A stretch of DNA of 64,000 nt from Daucus carota subsp. sativus. Its lineage: Eukaryota > Streptophyta > Magnoliopsida > Apiales > Apiaceae. Made by a program: the position numbers and the translations under genes. The notes beneath the pieces were generated by a model. That model was not told where the DNA came from. It did no database searches and saw only the letters and a program-made list of their open reading frames with translations. Below, piece by piece: positions 11,690 to 24,300 of this stretch. The DNA is taken from positions 36,862,390 through 36,926,389 of the forward strand of contig NC_030384.2 of NCBI RefSeq assembly GCF_001625215.2, read 5' to 3'. Positions within the stretch are counted from its first letter, which is position 1. Every line of letters starts with the position of its first letter.

Positions 11690-11766
11690 ATGAAGAAGCT
11701 TGTGTTTGTTCAACAGTTGAAATGTGGAAACTAGGAAGCAGCGAAAATATCAGAATTTCTTTATAG
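11690..11766 (+). promoter_or_regulatory. Two overlapping upstream ORFs before the glucosyltransferase start
   Basis: ATG at 11690 opens a 14-codon frame ending at 11734. A second ATG at 11722 opens another 14-codon frame ending at 11766, just before the main start at 11782. If this stretch is in the mRNA, both would tend to lower translation of the main frame. The transcription start is unknown. Confidence 0.4.
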
Positions 11767-11781
11767 ACATTTGATATACAA

Positions 11782-13819
11782 ATGTGGTTTTTGCAGCTGG
11801 GGAGGAACCCCATTGTAAAATCTTCCCAAGCCTTTCTTTGTTTTCTTCTCCTCTGTGCTGCCATCTTCGTCTCTATGCGCTTGCTTGAAACTACTAATTT
11901 TGTAAGTCCAAAACAACTAATTGAATAAAAATTTCTTTCTGTGTGATAATTGATATATTTAAGTATTTGATCTAAATGAGCTTTATTTTTGCCTCTAATA
12001 TGAGTAGGTCAACAAGGTAGCGGTGAATCCCATGAATTTGCCATTAAAATGTTCTAGTGGTAACAACACTAGAACCTGCCCTGCAAATTTTTACTTCACC
12101 GGATCCAGGAAAGATGATGATCAAGGCGTCTTAACGCCAAGGTGTCCTAATTATTTCCGCTGGATTCATGAAGACCTACGTCCGTGGAAAGAGACAGGGA
12201 TCACATTAGAAATGGTGGAGAGAGCTAATAGGACAGCTAATTTCAGATTGGTGGTTCTTGATGGGAGGGCGTATATAGAGACATATCAAAAGGGCTTCCA
12301 GACCAGGGACAATTTTACGCAATGGGGAATGTTACAGTTGTTGAGGAGGTACCCTGGTAAAGTTCCTGACCTGGACCTGATGTTTGATTGTGTGGACTGG
12401 CCGGTAATCAGAGCAGCAGAATATGCTGGACCTGATGCTAAAGCACCACCGCCTTTGTTTCGTTATTGTGGCAATAGTGAGACACTAGATATAGTCTTTC
12501 CAGACTGGACATTCTGGGGATGGTAATTGTTTACATAGCTGTTCTCTTTTATGTCTGCACTTATGATTTCAATACTGCATTATCTTATTTTTGATGAATT
12601 GCTAGGCCTGAAACTGATATAGGACCTTGGGAGACTTTGTCAAAGGAAATAATTGAAGGGAACAAGAAGACGAGATGGAAAGACAGGGAGCCTTATGCTT
12701 ACTGGAAAGGTAATCCAAAGGTAGCTGAAAAGAGGAAAGAGCTTGTAAAATGTAATGTTTCTGATCAAGAAGATTGGAATGCTCGCATATACATTAAGGT
12801 ACCATGTTTTTATTATCTTCAGATATTAGATTGTCACTGTAACTTGATGATCCAAAGTAGAATGAGCAGAACATTTAGGTAGCAAGTAATGAAGTAAGTT
12901 ATATACTCAGGACTGGGACAAAGAGCTGGAGCAGGGAATAACACAATCAGGCTTGGCGGATCAGTGCCATCATAGGTAAAATACTATTCCTTCCTGTATC
13001 TTTGTGTATGATATTCAGTTAATTACCCAAATCGAATCATATTCTTGTCATATCACACTGCAGATATAAAATATACATTGAAGGATCTGCTTGGTCTGTA
13101 AGCCAAAAATACATTCTTGCTTGTGATTCTGTTTGCCTAGTAGTTACACCCCAGTACTATGACTTTTACACTAGAGGTTTGCTGCCATTACAACATTACT
13201 GGCCTATACGGGCAGATGACAAGTGCAGATCTATCAAATTTGCTGTTGAGTGGGGCAACATTCATGAGCAGAAGGTACCAAGAATTGTCAGAAATAGCAA
13301 ATTTAAGTACAGAGATACTTGACATAAGTAAACACTCTGGAATATATACTACCATCTTAAAAACCACACATACATAATGCAGACGAAGAAGCATAGTGTA
13401 GATTGGATTTTTTAAGTAATGTTTATGGCATTTTGTAGGCACAGGTCATCGGGGAGACAGCAGTTAAGTTCATTCAAGAAGATTTGCACATGGACTACGT
13501 GTACGATTACATGTTTCACCTGTTTAATGAGTATGCAAAATTGTTAAGGTATAAGCCTACGATACCTGAAAAGGCAGTTGAGGTTTGTGCAGAGACAATG
13601 GCTTGTCCTGAAAAAGGTTTAGCGAAGAAGTATATGACCCAGTCATTGGTGAATGCACCGATGGATAGGAACCCATGTACCATGCTTCCTCCATATGATC
13701 ATCAAGGTCTCCGCTGGTATAATTTGGGGAAAGATAACTCATTCAAAGTAGTTAGAGGTTGGGAAGATAATTACTGGGAAGTTGAGCAAAATAAAAATAA
13801 CGAGGGGCAGCTCCCATGA
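11782..13819 (+). CDS. O-glucosyltransferase, rumi/POGLUT-like (CAP10/DUF821 family)
   Basis: Six exons: 11782-11901, 12008-12522, 12606-12798, 12911-12975, 13064-13274 and 13439-13819 (TGA). They give 494 residues. Residues about 16-35 form a signal-anchor helix, so the protein is probably a type II membrane protein of the ER or Golgi. The CAP10/DUF821 glycosyltransferase domain follows, with CPNYFRWIHEDLRPW, DREPYAYWKGNP, YKIYIEGSAWSVSQKYILACDS and HYWPIRADDKCRSIKFAVEWG. Animal family members add glucose to EGF repeats; plant substrates are largely unknown. Cysteine-rich spacing matches plant relatives. The start is uncertain because TTTTTGCAG just after this ATG resembles an acceptor, so translation could begin in an upstream exon. 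Confidence 0.9.
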
Positions 13820-14159
13820 AGTTCTACTCTTTGTATGCTGCCTTTTTTGGCACAACATACCCCTGTATATAAAAAATTAGATTTAATATTTGAATGTTAT
13901 TTTTAGGAGTTTGTAATTGTGAAGAAATTTAGACCATCTTTTAATTACTCCTATTTTTACCGTTATCTGGCTCCTCTTCTTCAGCAGGTTTATGTCCAGG
14001 AACCTCCTCAATTGTACTGATGCACCAAATTATCTCCTTGCTTCGATTATGACTTCCCTTCACTTTATATCACAGTAATGTTTTCTGGCAGCTTGAGTAG
14101 CTGATACTTTGTTCATCTTCCTCCTCTTCTTCAGCGCGTTTTCCCTGACATGAATTTAA

Positions 14160-14395
14160 CAGGCACCAGCAATAGTTAAGATGGACAAAGTCTATGGTTG
14201 CATGTTTGATCTCGTAAACCAATACTTCAAACTCTCACAATACAATCCTGCCATACCTGCAAAGGCAGGACAGCTTGTTCTGAGACAATGGCTTATACTG
14301 CAGAAGGATTAACGTAGAACTTATTGACAAGATCCTTGATAAAAGGTCCAGAAGACAGAGATCCATGTCACTGCATCCCCCCGATGATCATGCTA
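14160..14395 (+). pseudogene. Broken last-exon copy of a POGLUT-like gene
   Basis: This stretch resembles the last exon of the glucosyltransferase just upstream, including the splice acceptor. MDKVYGCMFDLVNQYF aligns with MDYVYDYMFHLFNEYA, NPAIPAKA with KPTIPEKA, CSETMAYTAEGLT with CAETMACPEKGLA, and DRDPCHCIPP with DRNPCTMLPP. A frameshift near 14270 and a stop after GLT break it. Divergence is high, so it is an old partial tandem copy, possibly of a paralogue. No earlier exons are seen. Confidence 0.75.
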
Positions 14396-14884
14396 CTCCT
14401 AAATTTGTTATTCTGACTAAATGGATCAAGAAAACAAAGCGAGAGATGGGAAAAGAAACTAAATTGGGACAAATATCAAATCAACTAGTATTAGATGTAT
14501 TGTTAACATATAGACAACAAGGAAACATCCACAACATCGAATTAATAGGAGATTTGTAATTTTTGATGAAAACTTTTGCAGCAAAAATATAATTTCCCTG
14601 ATCACTGCAATTGCCTAAAGCAATAAATGGTTCATGACAGTAATTTAGTCAAGCAATTAAAGTATTGTATAATATATATGTGCAAGATCAATGAGACAAT
14701 ACTGAAGTGTCTTGAACATTACAAAAGAAATAATCAAAAGATCGCATTAGTTCTGCTACATGGTTTTGTATAATCAACATAGGCCAAAAGGAAAAAAAAA
14801 TACAAATGTTCCAACCATAATATGCCGCTACAGTTGCATGGCAGCTGAGAATAAAGTAAAAACTCAATAGTTTCGCCCAATTTT

Positions 14885-16091
14885 TTAAATGGCACGTCCT
14901 TTTATGATGTCCAGACTCATCTCACTGGGATCTGTGACCTGCATCTCGACTTGAATTCCATCCAGCTCCCGCTTGAATCTATCCTTAGAGCTTGCATACA
15001 CCATCTTATTTCTCACCCTGGAGGTATCCGGTGACCTAAAACAAGTACAATTCAAATGTACAAGTGAAGAGGAAAGAAGAAGGAATGAGGGTTTCCAACG
15101 CAAGGCTATTTACTTTTCAAACTCTTGATTTCCTAAATTTAATAGCTAGACATCTGATAAACGACGTTTCCACATCTTTATGTGCAGATAATCAAGTTAG
15201 TACTAGTTGAAATCTGACAAACAAGGTTTCTAGTACTATATGTGCAATAATCAAGTGAATTGTCATTACCAAGCAATGAAGAAAATCTTGCTTTTGGGGA
15301 CATTCTCAGTCGAAGTGTAATCATAATCAAAGACAGCATAACGGCACTCATCAGCGGGAAGAGAGCCTTGAAAATCATCGTAGCTGTCGTTGGGGCTCCC
15401 GAGTTTCTCCACCACCACTTCCTGATCCTCAATTTTGAAAATAATGTATCGGTAGCATCTTTTTGCTTTTAAATCCAAAAACTTGAGCTTGCAATCATCT
15501 TCCACTTGCATTCCAGATGAGGCATTCGCCTACCAAACACAACCATCTTATAGCACATAAACCAACTACAGGAACCCCTATCACATAATACAAATTCTGA
15601 TCCTCCCATTGTGATTTTTCATGCATCAATTAAAACAATCTAATTTTCACAATTCAGTATCTTATATTGATTTGAAGATCTGAAAATGACCGTTAACCTT
15701 ACAATAACTCAATTAAATCTGTTCTGTCAAATACATTAAAGTGCATTACATCAACATTATTGCAGCATTCTAATTGTGCATAAATTTTATTAAATTAAGT
15801 ATATTTTTGTGGCGACTATCTTAGAACAGATACTCAAATTGTAAGGCTATAAGCCATATTAGTCGGTAAAAAAAAGGAGTATATTTCTGTCAAATTATAT
15901 GTCGGGCATGCTGACAGCGGGAAAAAAACACTGGACGTCAAAATATAAAATACCGTATATTACATAATATACAATGTGGTTGCATGCAATTGAGTTAATT
16001 AATATAATGTGCAACGATCTAACAGCAACGTTGGTATATAAGAAACAAAAGCATGGAAAGAAGATTAAATGGGAAGGAAGAGATGTACCAT
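14885..16091 (-). CDS. ADF: Actin-depolymerizing factor (ADF/cofilin)
   Basis: Three coding exons: 16091-16089 (the ATG alone), 15529-15270 and 15035-14885 (TAA). They give 137 residues, the usual plant ADF length. ADF binds and severs actin filaments and speeds monomer loss from pointed ends in the cytoplasm. The single ADF-homology domain shows the N-terminal MANASSGM with a serine near residue 6 (the regulatory phosphorylation site in plant ADFs), [11 protein letters not shown], and [31 protein letters not shown] first intron directly after the ATG is the hallmark of plant ADF genes. The leader on the coding strand is pyrimidine-rich. No lesion is visible. Confidence 0.96.
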
Positions 16092-16399
16092 GGTGTGTGT
16101 GAGTGTGTGCAGAGAGAAGCGGAGCAGCTAAAAGGGGTTGTGAAATGATGAAAAGGGAAAGAGGGGGAGAATGTGAGAGAAGAAGAAGTGGAGAAAAGAA
16201 ATGATAAGAGATCCTTGAAAGTTGGGGGGAAGAGGAAGAAGACATGAGAGAGAAGTGGCGGGGGCAGAGGAGACTTTTCTTTAAAAAGAAACGAGAGAGG
16301 AGTGGATTCAGGGATGAATATAGGGTTCACATATCTCTTCTTTTCTCATCCAAACATATATTTTCCTGCCAACTGCACTACCATTTTCTTTTTATTTAA

Positions 16400-18324
16400 T
16401 TATATAACAGTCATAATATAATATAGATGGATGCTAGTTTGGAATAATCAATTATTAATAACATATATTTGACGGAAAAAATATTAGACGACAAATATAT
16501 TAGAATGAATTAATTTTTTATTGGATGATATTATAATTTTCTGCAAATACATTAAAAATCTATGATTATGTGTTGACATTGGATTAAGATGATACTCATT
16601 AAAAGTTTATGATTATGTGTTGACATTTAATTGTCAAACCCTTAATATGCAATTTAATGCATGCTGTTTATGATATAATTTCTTGATCGTCGCAGCTTCG
16701 TTTCAAATTTTTTGTGTTGAATTTTAATCGGTCAAATATGTTATATTTGATTCTCTAGAATCTAGATAAACAAACAAATTTAATTTAATATTTTTATAAA
16801 CTTTAAATATATAAAAAATTACATTTTAACTAGATATTTATATTTTCTAATGATATAATCAATTAAAATTAAGTCAATTTAATTATTTAAAATTCACGAC
16901 TAGACTATTTTGAGTGACCGAGTAATAATACTAAAGTAATGGATGAGTGCATGGGGCTTCCTCATTGTTTGACACAAATCACAATTACATAGTATTGCAT
17001 AATTTTACATTAAAGACTTGTGCTTCTTATGTTGCAAAGAATTTTATCAACTAAGATCGAGTATGGCCAATCTCATTACGATTTCATGTTTAGTGGTAGT
17101 CCATCTAGTCATAAAACGAACAAAACTGAATTCTCTGTTTAAATAAGAACAAGAAAATTAACCAGAAGCTAAACTAGCATCTACAATCTTGTAACGAAAG
17201 CTGAGAGAAAAGGTTTTGAATATCATAAATTGATGTTAAAATATTCTCAATATCACATACTGAAAATATGATCATGAGTATCATGTTAAGACACTACATA
17301 CTGAAAATATGATCATGAGCATCATGTTAAACATCATTTAATTATAAAATTGATCATTGAGAGTTGAGACCATATTTTCCGATCAGAATATTTAAAATAT
17401 TATTGCTTTGAAATTATGTTAAAGGAGCAACACCCAAAAAGCGAAACGCGCTAGACTTGGTAAAAAAATTTCTCACCAAATTCAAAAGGCATCATCACAC
17501 TCAAGGAGCTTACAGCACCAAAACCATCCTTCTCATCGAACACATCTAAGCCAAAATAAATATAAAAAATGTAGCTGCTTATTCGAAGATGGCGTCAAGT
17601 TCTAGGGGGAGACTGCAGCTAATGCATAAAAGCTTTCTTGCAAGGGTACAGCGGAGAAAAACATTTATTAAATTTTGTAACTAAGCTTACAAACAACGAT
17701 TCCAAATATATAAATTTGTTCTATCGACCCAAACATACGGCTATATCAATAATGATAATGAGAATATTACTTCTGCGGTCAATGCTCTACTAGTAATGAG
17801 TTACAGAACCTGTTTCTGTAATTAACATTGATCAGGGAATCAGAGTTGATCACAGCCTATGTCAACTTTAATCTATTTTTTCAAATTTTGGTCCTTGCGA
17901 AAGGCAGTGCTTTATTTCCCATTCTTGTTCATATAAAACCTTTTCTTTCTTTACTTTGATCAATTGTTTTATTATTGGCTAACATAGGCTGTGATCATAA
18001 TAAAAGAAGCTGACATAAACTCACAGCACAGTGGTAAAGAAATTCTTGTTATACAACACAAATTATGTATTCCATTTGTGCAAGTAATTGTGTCTTTTGT
18101 TCGCAATCTGCGGAGGACATCTCGTACATGGACTACCTAAAATTATTAGGTACATTCTACTTGTATATTTACCTCTTTCTTTTCCTATTCTTTTGTACCT
18201 GTACTAGAATCTATGCTGTTATACAAGGGAATAATTACAGCAGATTATGAATGTCATTTCTACAAAATAACTCGAACAAGGAAGACCTGAGTTGTTAGTA
18301 AAAGCTCTGCTAGAGTGTTACTTG
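16400..18324. other. Intergenic region
   Basis: AT-rich gap between the ADF upstream region and the 3' end of ClpX. It contains a 32-35-bp direct repeat at 17255-17286 and 17296-17330 and an inverted repeat at 17847-17997. No gene was recognised. Confidence 0.55.
17847..17997. repeat. 151-bp segment bounded by a 16-bp inverted repeat
   Basis: TGATCACAGCCTATGT at 17847-17862 is repeated in reverse complement at 17982-17997. The interior is not palindromic and no clear target duplication flanks it. It may be a small MITE remnant. Confidence 0.4.
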
Positions 18325-21300
18325 TTACATGTTCATGGCTCTGGATGACACCTCTGACTCACTCTCCTGTTGATCTCCGTCTGTTGTACCATCATTTTCC
18401 TGCTAAAAGACGGAACACAGACTTACATAGGCAACACTAAGATATCTAGGCATCCATTTCCTAGAATTACAGACCAACAATATTGTGGAATAAAGTTTCA
18501 GTATTGCTGTACAGGGAGTCAGAAGATTATTGCCTATATTAGTTCCTTTCTTATCAGGATTCAGGAACATTATATGCTAACAGTCTAAGACCGCAGTTTT
18601 TAAGTAAATTCTTGAGCAAACTAGTTTTTGCACAGACAAAAGTATAATTATCAAGAAAAGAAGTTTCATAAATGAAGATTGATCAGTTGTACCGTTTGTG
18701 GTAAATTGGTCTCTGCAAGGTATTTCTCAAGTGCCCCATCTCCACGAAGTAATTTACCTCCCTGACCAACTGAACTCACAGAACCCACGGACTCCTCATC
18801 AATGACAACAGCATCTACTCTATCATTACCAGTCTTGACATCTGGAATCTACAAACACAATCCCAAATTCAGTCAGCAAGTAGTCTGAATGAGTTACTGA
18901 CTGCGAACAGAAGTGAAGACTGAAGATGATAAGAAGATTATATATTTATTAGTATATAATATGATTTAGGAAGATCTACAACAGAGAAAGTTAAAGAATT
19001 TATATGTTAATATTTTTTATGTGGAGTGTCTAGCTATCTATGATCAACTAGTATATTATTAGGATTAATAAATATAAGCTCAGGTGTTCACAGGCTTAGG
19101 TCCATTAAGTCCATTAGGTTATTTAACTAGTAATTTGAGTAACTAAAACAATTAATAACCTAGGTTGTCTATCGAGTCGGGAGTTGCAATTCATGCAAAT
19201 TAATCTCTCACTAAAAAATTCTTGACATGGTGAATTTCCCATTCTTAGGTATTTTTCTATATCAAATTGGTATCTTAACTCCACCATCATTTTTTGATTG
19301 TTGACAGAATTTGGTTAGCTGGTATTGTATATATAAAAACAACAAATGGCCAAGGGTTACTGTTTTAACACGGCGGTTTTCACCATCGCGGTCATTGTTC
19401 ACAGCTGTAGCCTGTAGTTGACCATTCACCAAGTCTTCAATGGATAAAAGCCAAAGCAGATGAAGATAACAGACCGGGAAAGTAGTGTTAATTAGCAATA
19501 ATACAATAGCTCCTGATCGAAGTTCTTTAAAGCTCATTCACTTTCCAAAGTTCTTCACAAGTAAAGTGGTGAAGAAATCCTTAAATGGTGAATTTTTTGC
19601 AATTAATTCATCCAAGCATACCTATTTAATTGGCTTACTGTCTCATTCTAAAGGCATTTTCCTAAATCAGTTATAGTTGCTACAACAAATTATTGAAGCT
19701 ATATTTTAAGATGAATACTTGGTTTCATACCTCATACATAGCATCAGTTAAAATGCTCTCAAGTAGGGCTCTTAGACCCCTAGCACCTGTATTCTTTGCC
19801 ATTGCTTTTTTTGCAATCAGTCCTAGTGCCTTCTCTGTATAATGTAGCTTTACCTGGCCGTGTACAAAGGGGGGAGGGGGGAGGGGGGAGACTCTCATGA
19901 TGAGCAATGGAACTTTAAGGGAAGAATGTACAGATAAGACCACATACAGATTTAATTTCTTACATTGTTCATGCTGAGTAGCTTTTTGTACTGCTTACCA
20001 AGAGCGTTCTTTGGTTCGGTAAGTACCTGTAGTAAAACATAAAACACAAGTTCTTAAGCGATAATTCATGAGAAAGAGAGTGTAACGAAAAATTAACAGA
20101 GTTTTCAGATTGAATAATATACTGAAACCCTTCTAACATTGACTAGACTCTAGAGAAGCAGAATGAACCAACTCAGATGAACTGATCTAAAAGATCTGAC
20201 TCCGAACTTAAAGCAGGTTTTAGACGAAATATTTGCAGCCGACAGTAACCACTTCCAGCAATATCAATATCAAACAGCCACCAATTTGAACTACTTTCTT
20301 TAAGAGTATCTGGTGAATCTGGTCATTATTAATAAATATACACCTTTTTTTCTATTAAGAATACAGGCCTTTTTTTATGACTCATGAGTCATGATCTTAA
20401 GTATACTATACAAATTTTGTCAATGAATTCTTGTAATCAAGCCAAGCCTGTTCCTCTGTAGGCCTTGGCCAGTGTTGCCAATCAGAGGATCCCATGTGAA
20501 CTAACACCAATTCAAAATTCCAACTGGTTAATGTTGTGCGCACTTTTATATTACTAATTCCAAGATTTAATCCGCTTAAACTACTAATGGATATGAAAAT
20601 AAAAAAACAAATTTATTTCAGATCATAAACCAATAACTGTTTCAAACCCATTATATCAAATCCAGAAAGCAGAGTCTAAGAAAGCCTGTTCACTTAAATA
20701 ATCACATTTTACTTCTTTAACTGAACTAGCTATCCATTCAAGTTGAAGAGCCAAATCAATTGTGGAAATAATAAAAAGAAAACACATATCAGTACTGCAT
20801 GCTAAACCCATCAAAAAGCCAAAGCCAAATAGTCTAAGTATGACTAATTTACTCGGGAGTCTCGTTGTGATGTTTAGAGCACGGTGCAGTCGAAACAAGC
20901 ATTAGATAACTATAGTTTGTTTGAGCATAGGTCTCTGGTAATAGTGCTCTAAAACCTTATTCTCTGTAGGTACTAAGTTGAGATACAATTCACACAAAAC
21001 CCTGTTCCTGGGAACCTCTTCTTTCTCTTGTTAATTTGTTTAAGGCAAATAAAATTTCCTAGAACAGACCGATGCACGTTCATACCGATTCAAGATGCAT
21101 TTACAACAACTTTACCTGAACAAGCTGGTCTTCAGTTAGGGCTGACAAACTAACCAAAATTGGGAAGCGTCCAATAAATTCTGGTATGAGGCCATAAGCA
21201 ATAAGATCACTACTTTCAACCTGTATACAAAAATTTAAAATTAAAACAATAATTATTAAGGTCCTTATAATGCCATCCCTGAGAGCTAAAAAGACTGTAT

Positions 21301-24300
21301 ATATGCTAGTAGGTGGAAAAGAATTCGAAAAATTAATAAAAGCTAACATACATGACTTGGCAAATAAAGTAAATTTGCAAATAAATTTGTTTGGGAGGGC
21401 AGAAGACAAGATATCATAATATTGAATATATCTTGATTTCTACGAATTAGTGAAGGATAATGTATATGTCTCACAGAGATAATAGAACATAATAGCTAGT
21501 TCGAAAGTACTTCCCCGATACAGCTGACATGTATAAATATATGTATTAAAATCAAATATATTTTTTTACTAGGTTAAAATGATGAGAATAACAATGGAGA
21601 ATTAGTAATATATTAGTCAATTACTTTACATATACAAGATGTTGAGAAAGAATTAAATATAGAAAAAGTATAGCAACTATAGTATACTATAAGTTTTTTA
21701 AAGGAGTATGATGATGTGTGTGTGACTAGCGTGGAGATCCTTATTCCTGATTCTTACAGTTTCCAGTAAGGATGACGTGACAGCAGCATTAGCTATCATA
21801 CTTGCTCTCATGTTGGCACGAACAGGAGCTCCAAAACCAATAGATGAATCCTGCCGTCTGGTGAAAATTCCCAAATATTGCAAATTAATATATCTAACTT
21901 TCATTAAAGCCAGAGTATCGAGTAAAACAATGTAATGCTTTGCTGCTAATGAAAGAAAACAGCTCCTCGTGCACCCCAAAAAATATTTAAAAGATCAGAA
22001 GAATGGTATTAGAAATGCAATCTACCTCTCGGAAATAGTTTTCTCTAAGTCAATGAATGCACCCCCACAAATGAAAAGGATATCTTTTGTGTCTATCTGC
22101 AGATGATTTCAGAAAAACAAACCCCTAGTCATTACTTTTGTCTAGGTTTCAGCGGAACTTTATTATTGTTCCCAATGTTAGGCACTGGTATCCATATGCA
22201 ACAAAACCAAGTACAGTGCTTGAGATAATATTAGTATGCTTTTAATACAACGAGCACCAATATATAATATCATGCATGTCATCACAGGGATATAATGCAG
22301 TGTAGCATGTAAAACCATTAGAGTTTTTCCAAGTCTCATACAGGAAATTTTACATTAGTCCTACAGCAAAACTCTACAAATAAATGATATGGAAGAATCC
22401 AAAGCAAGTCAAATTCAGGAAGTGCTAGGATATAGATAGTCCTTCATGGCTCAAGCTAGCAAAATATTAGTTACAATTATTTTTGGCAAGAGAAAGCGTG
22501 GATAGAAGATATATGGTACCATACAAGTAGCACTATGCTCATTATAGTAATCATAGACCGGTTTTTGCCGAGTGAAAGACTTTGGCAAAGTCAAGACAAG
22601 AGTAAGACAGGAGCACAAAAGTACATATATCCGACAACGACGACGATGATGATGATAACAAAAAGTGTATAATGATGATGTTAAAAAGCATAAATACACT
22701 TTTTTAAAAAAAAAAAAAGTAAATACAAAGATAAACTTTTCAAGGGGGTGGGGCATGGGGTATTCAACTCAAGATCTCCTAGCACTAAGAGAACATTTGC
22801 CACCTCTTGAGTCTTGAGCAGTCCTTGATTCTAAAAAAATCTAATTATGTTCTTACAAGCAAATGTATCACAAACCATAACTTTTCATTTATGAAAAGTT
22901 TGTAAAATGAAGTACTACTATTGCCCTATCAGTAGTACCTTGGACTTATGGCACACATTCCGAGATAGGGGTAAAAATAAAGTCTAAGGGGCTTTACTAG
23001 AAGAAATTTTTTCCAGTTTCCTAAAAAAAATTCAAATTTCTTAATATATGTTTCTAAGAAAACTAAAGAAAAATGGGAAAAGATGTTCCAAAAAGTATAC
23101 ACAACTGAATAAAAGAAAAGAAGAATACACAAACTAAATTGATTTTTTTTGGTATGCTTCTCAATTTAAATTTGGATACACAGACGTATTGATTCATTCA
23201 TGAACTGTAATAAATAATATTACTTATGAAATTAAATTATATTGGCAATAGCGTCACTCAGATATCTTTAATATACTTTTAAATTTGAACAGGCAGCTGG
23301 ATGTAAGAGTAAGTATACCAATCATTGCATTCAAACGGATATAAAGTTTTGACATTTATTAATTGTCAAATTCTATAAATTGTAGGGAAAAATATAAAAT
23401 TATCTTTTGACAGATATCATTTGTATTCTCAAACTTTCATGATTATGATATGCACACACATATATATATAGATTTTACTGTTTATTATTCCTATAATATA
23501 GAATAAGTTCAAGTTTTAATTCATAATAACTAGTCCTTTGTCATCAGCAAACTTTGAACAAAATAGAACAAAATTTACATTTTTAATAAAATAAAACAAA
23601 TTTGATCTTATGAAATATAATCATATTGATTAATAATCAAGAAAGAGCAAATTGACATTAATTTAATTTTACCAAATTATAGTACATATATATTTTATAT
23701 GTCTACCAACCGCTTTAATGTTTTTATCCTATTCTTACCCTAAAAGGGGACATAGAGAGTATCATATTTTACAAAATGTGTTTTTCATATATAATATATT
23801 ATAATGTAAATGTACATGATATACATACAAATGTCAAGAGGGGTTATGTGACCCTAATGAACCACCATGGCTCTGCCACTGATGGGAGACTGCAAACAAT
23901 GGCAAAGTGGGATATTATCTATTAAAGAAAAGAGGGAGGGAGGAAATGAACAGAAACAAAAACAAACAACAGGCTTAAAAGAACCTGAAAAAGTTATACT
24001 TGAAGACAAGCATATTTAGAAATTAAAATCTAAGCAAAACTTGTAGCCAAATTTGAAACACCAGATCATCCACTGAAATGTCATATACAGAGATATAAAG
24101 GAAGCTCCAATCACCATGTTGTACTATTAAAATTTAAGTAAAACTTGTAGCAAAATTTAACCCATAGATAAATATGTTCATACCTGAATATTGTCGCCTC
24201 GAGGATGCTTCCGTGCTCCTTTTTCAGGAACATTTATAATCTACAATATTAATGAAAAAGAAATGAAGTAGCTATTAGCCCATAAATAAAAGATAGGTGT

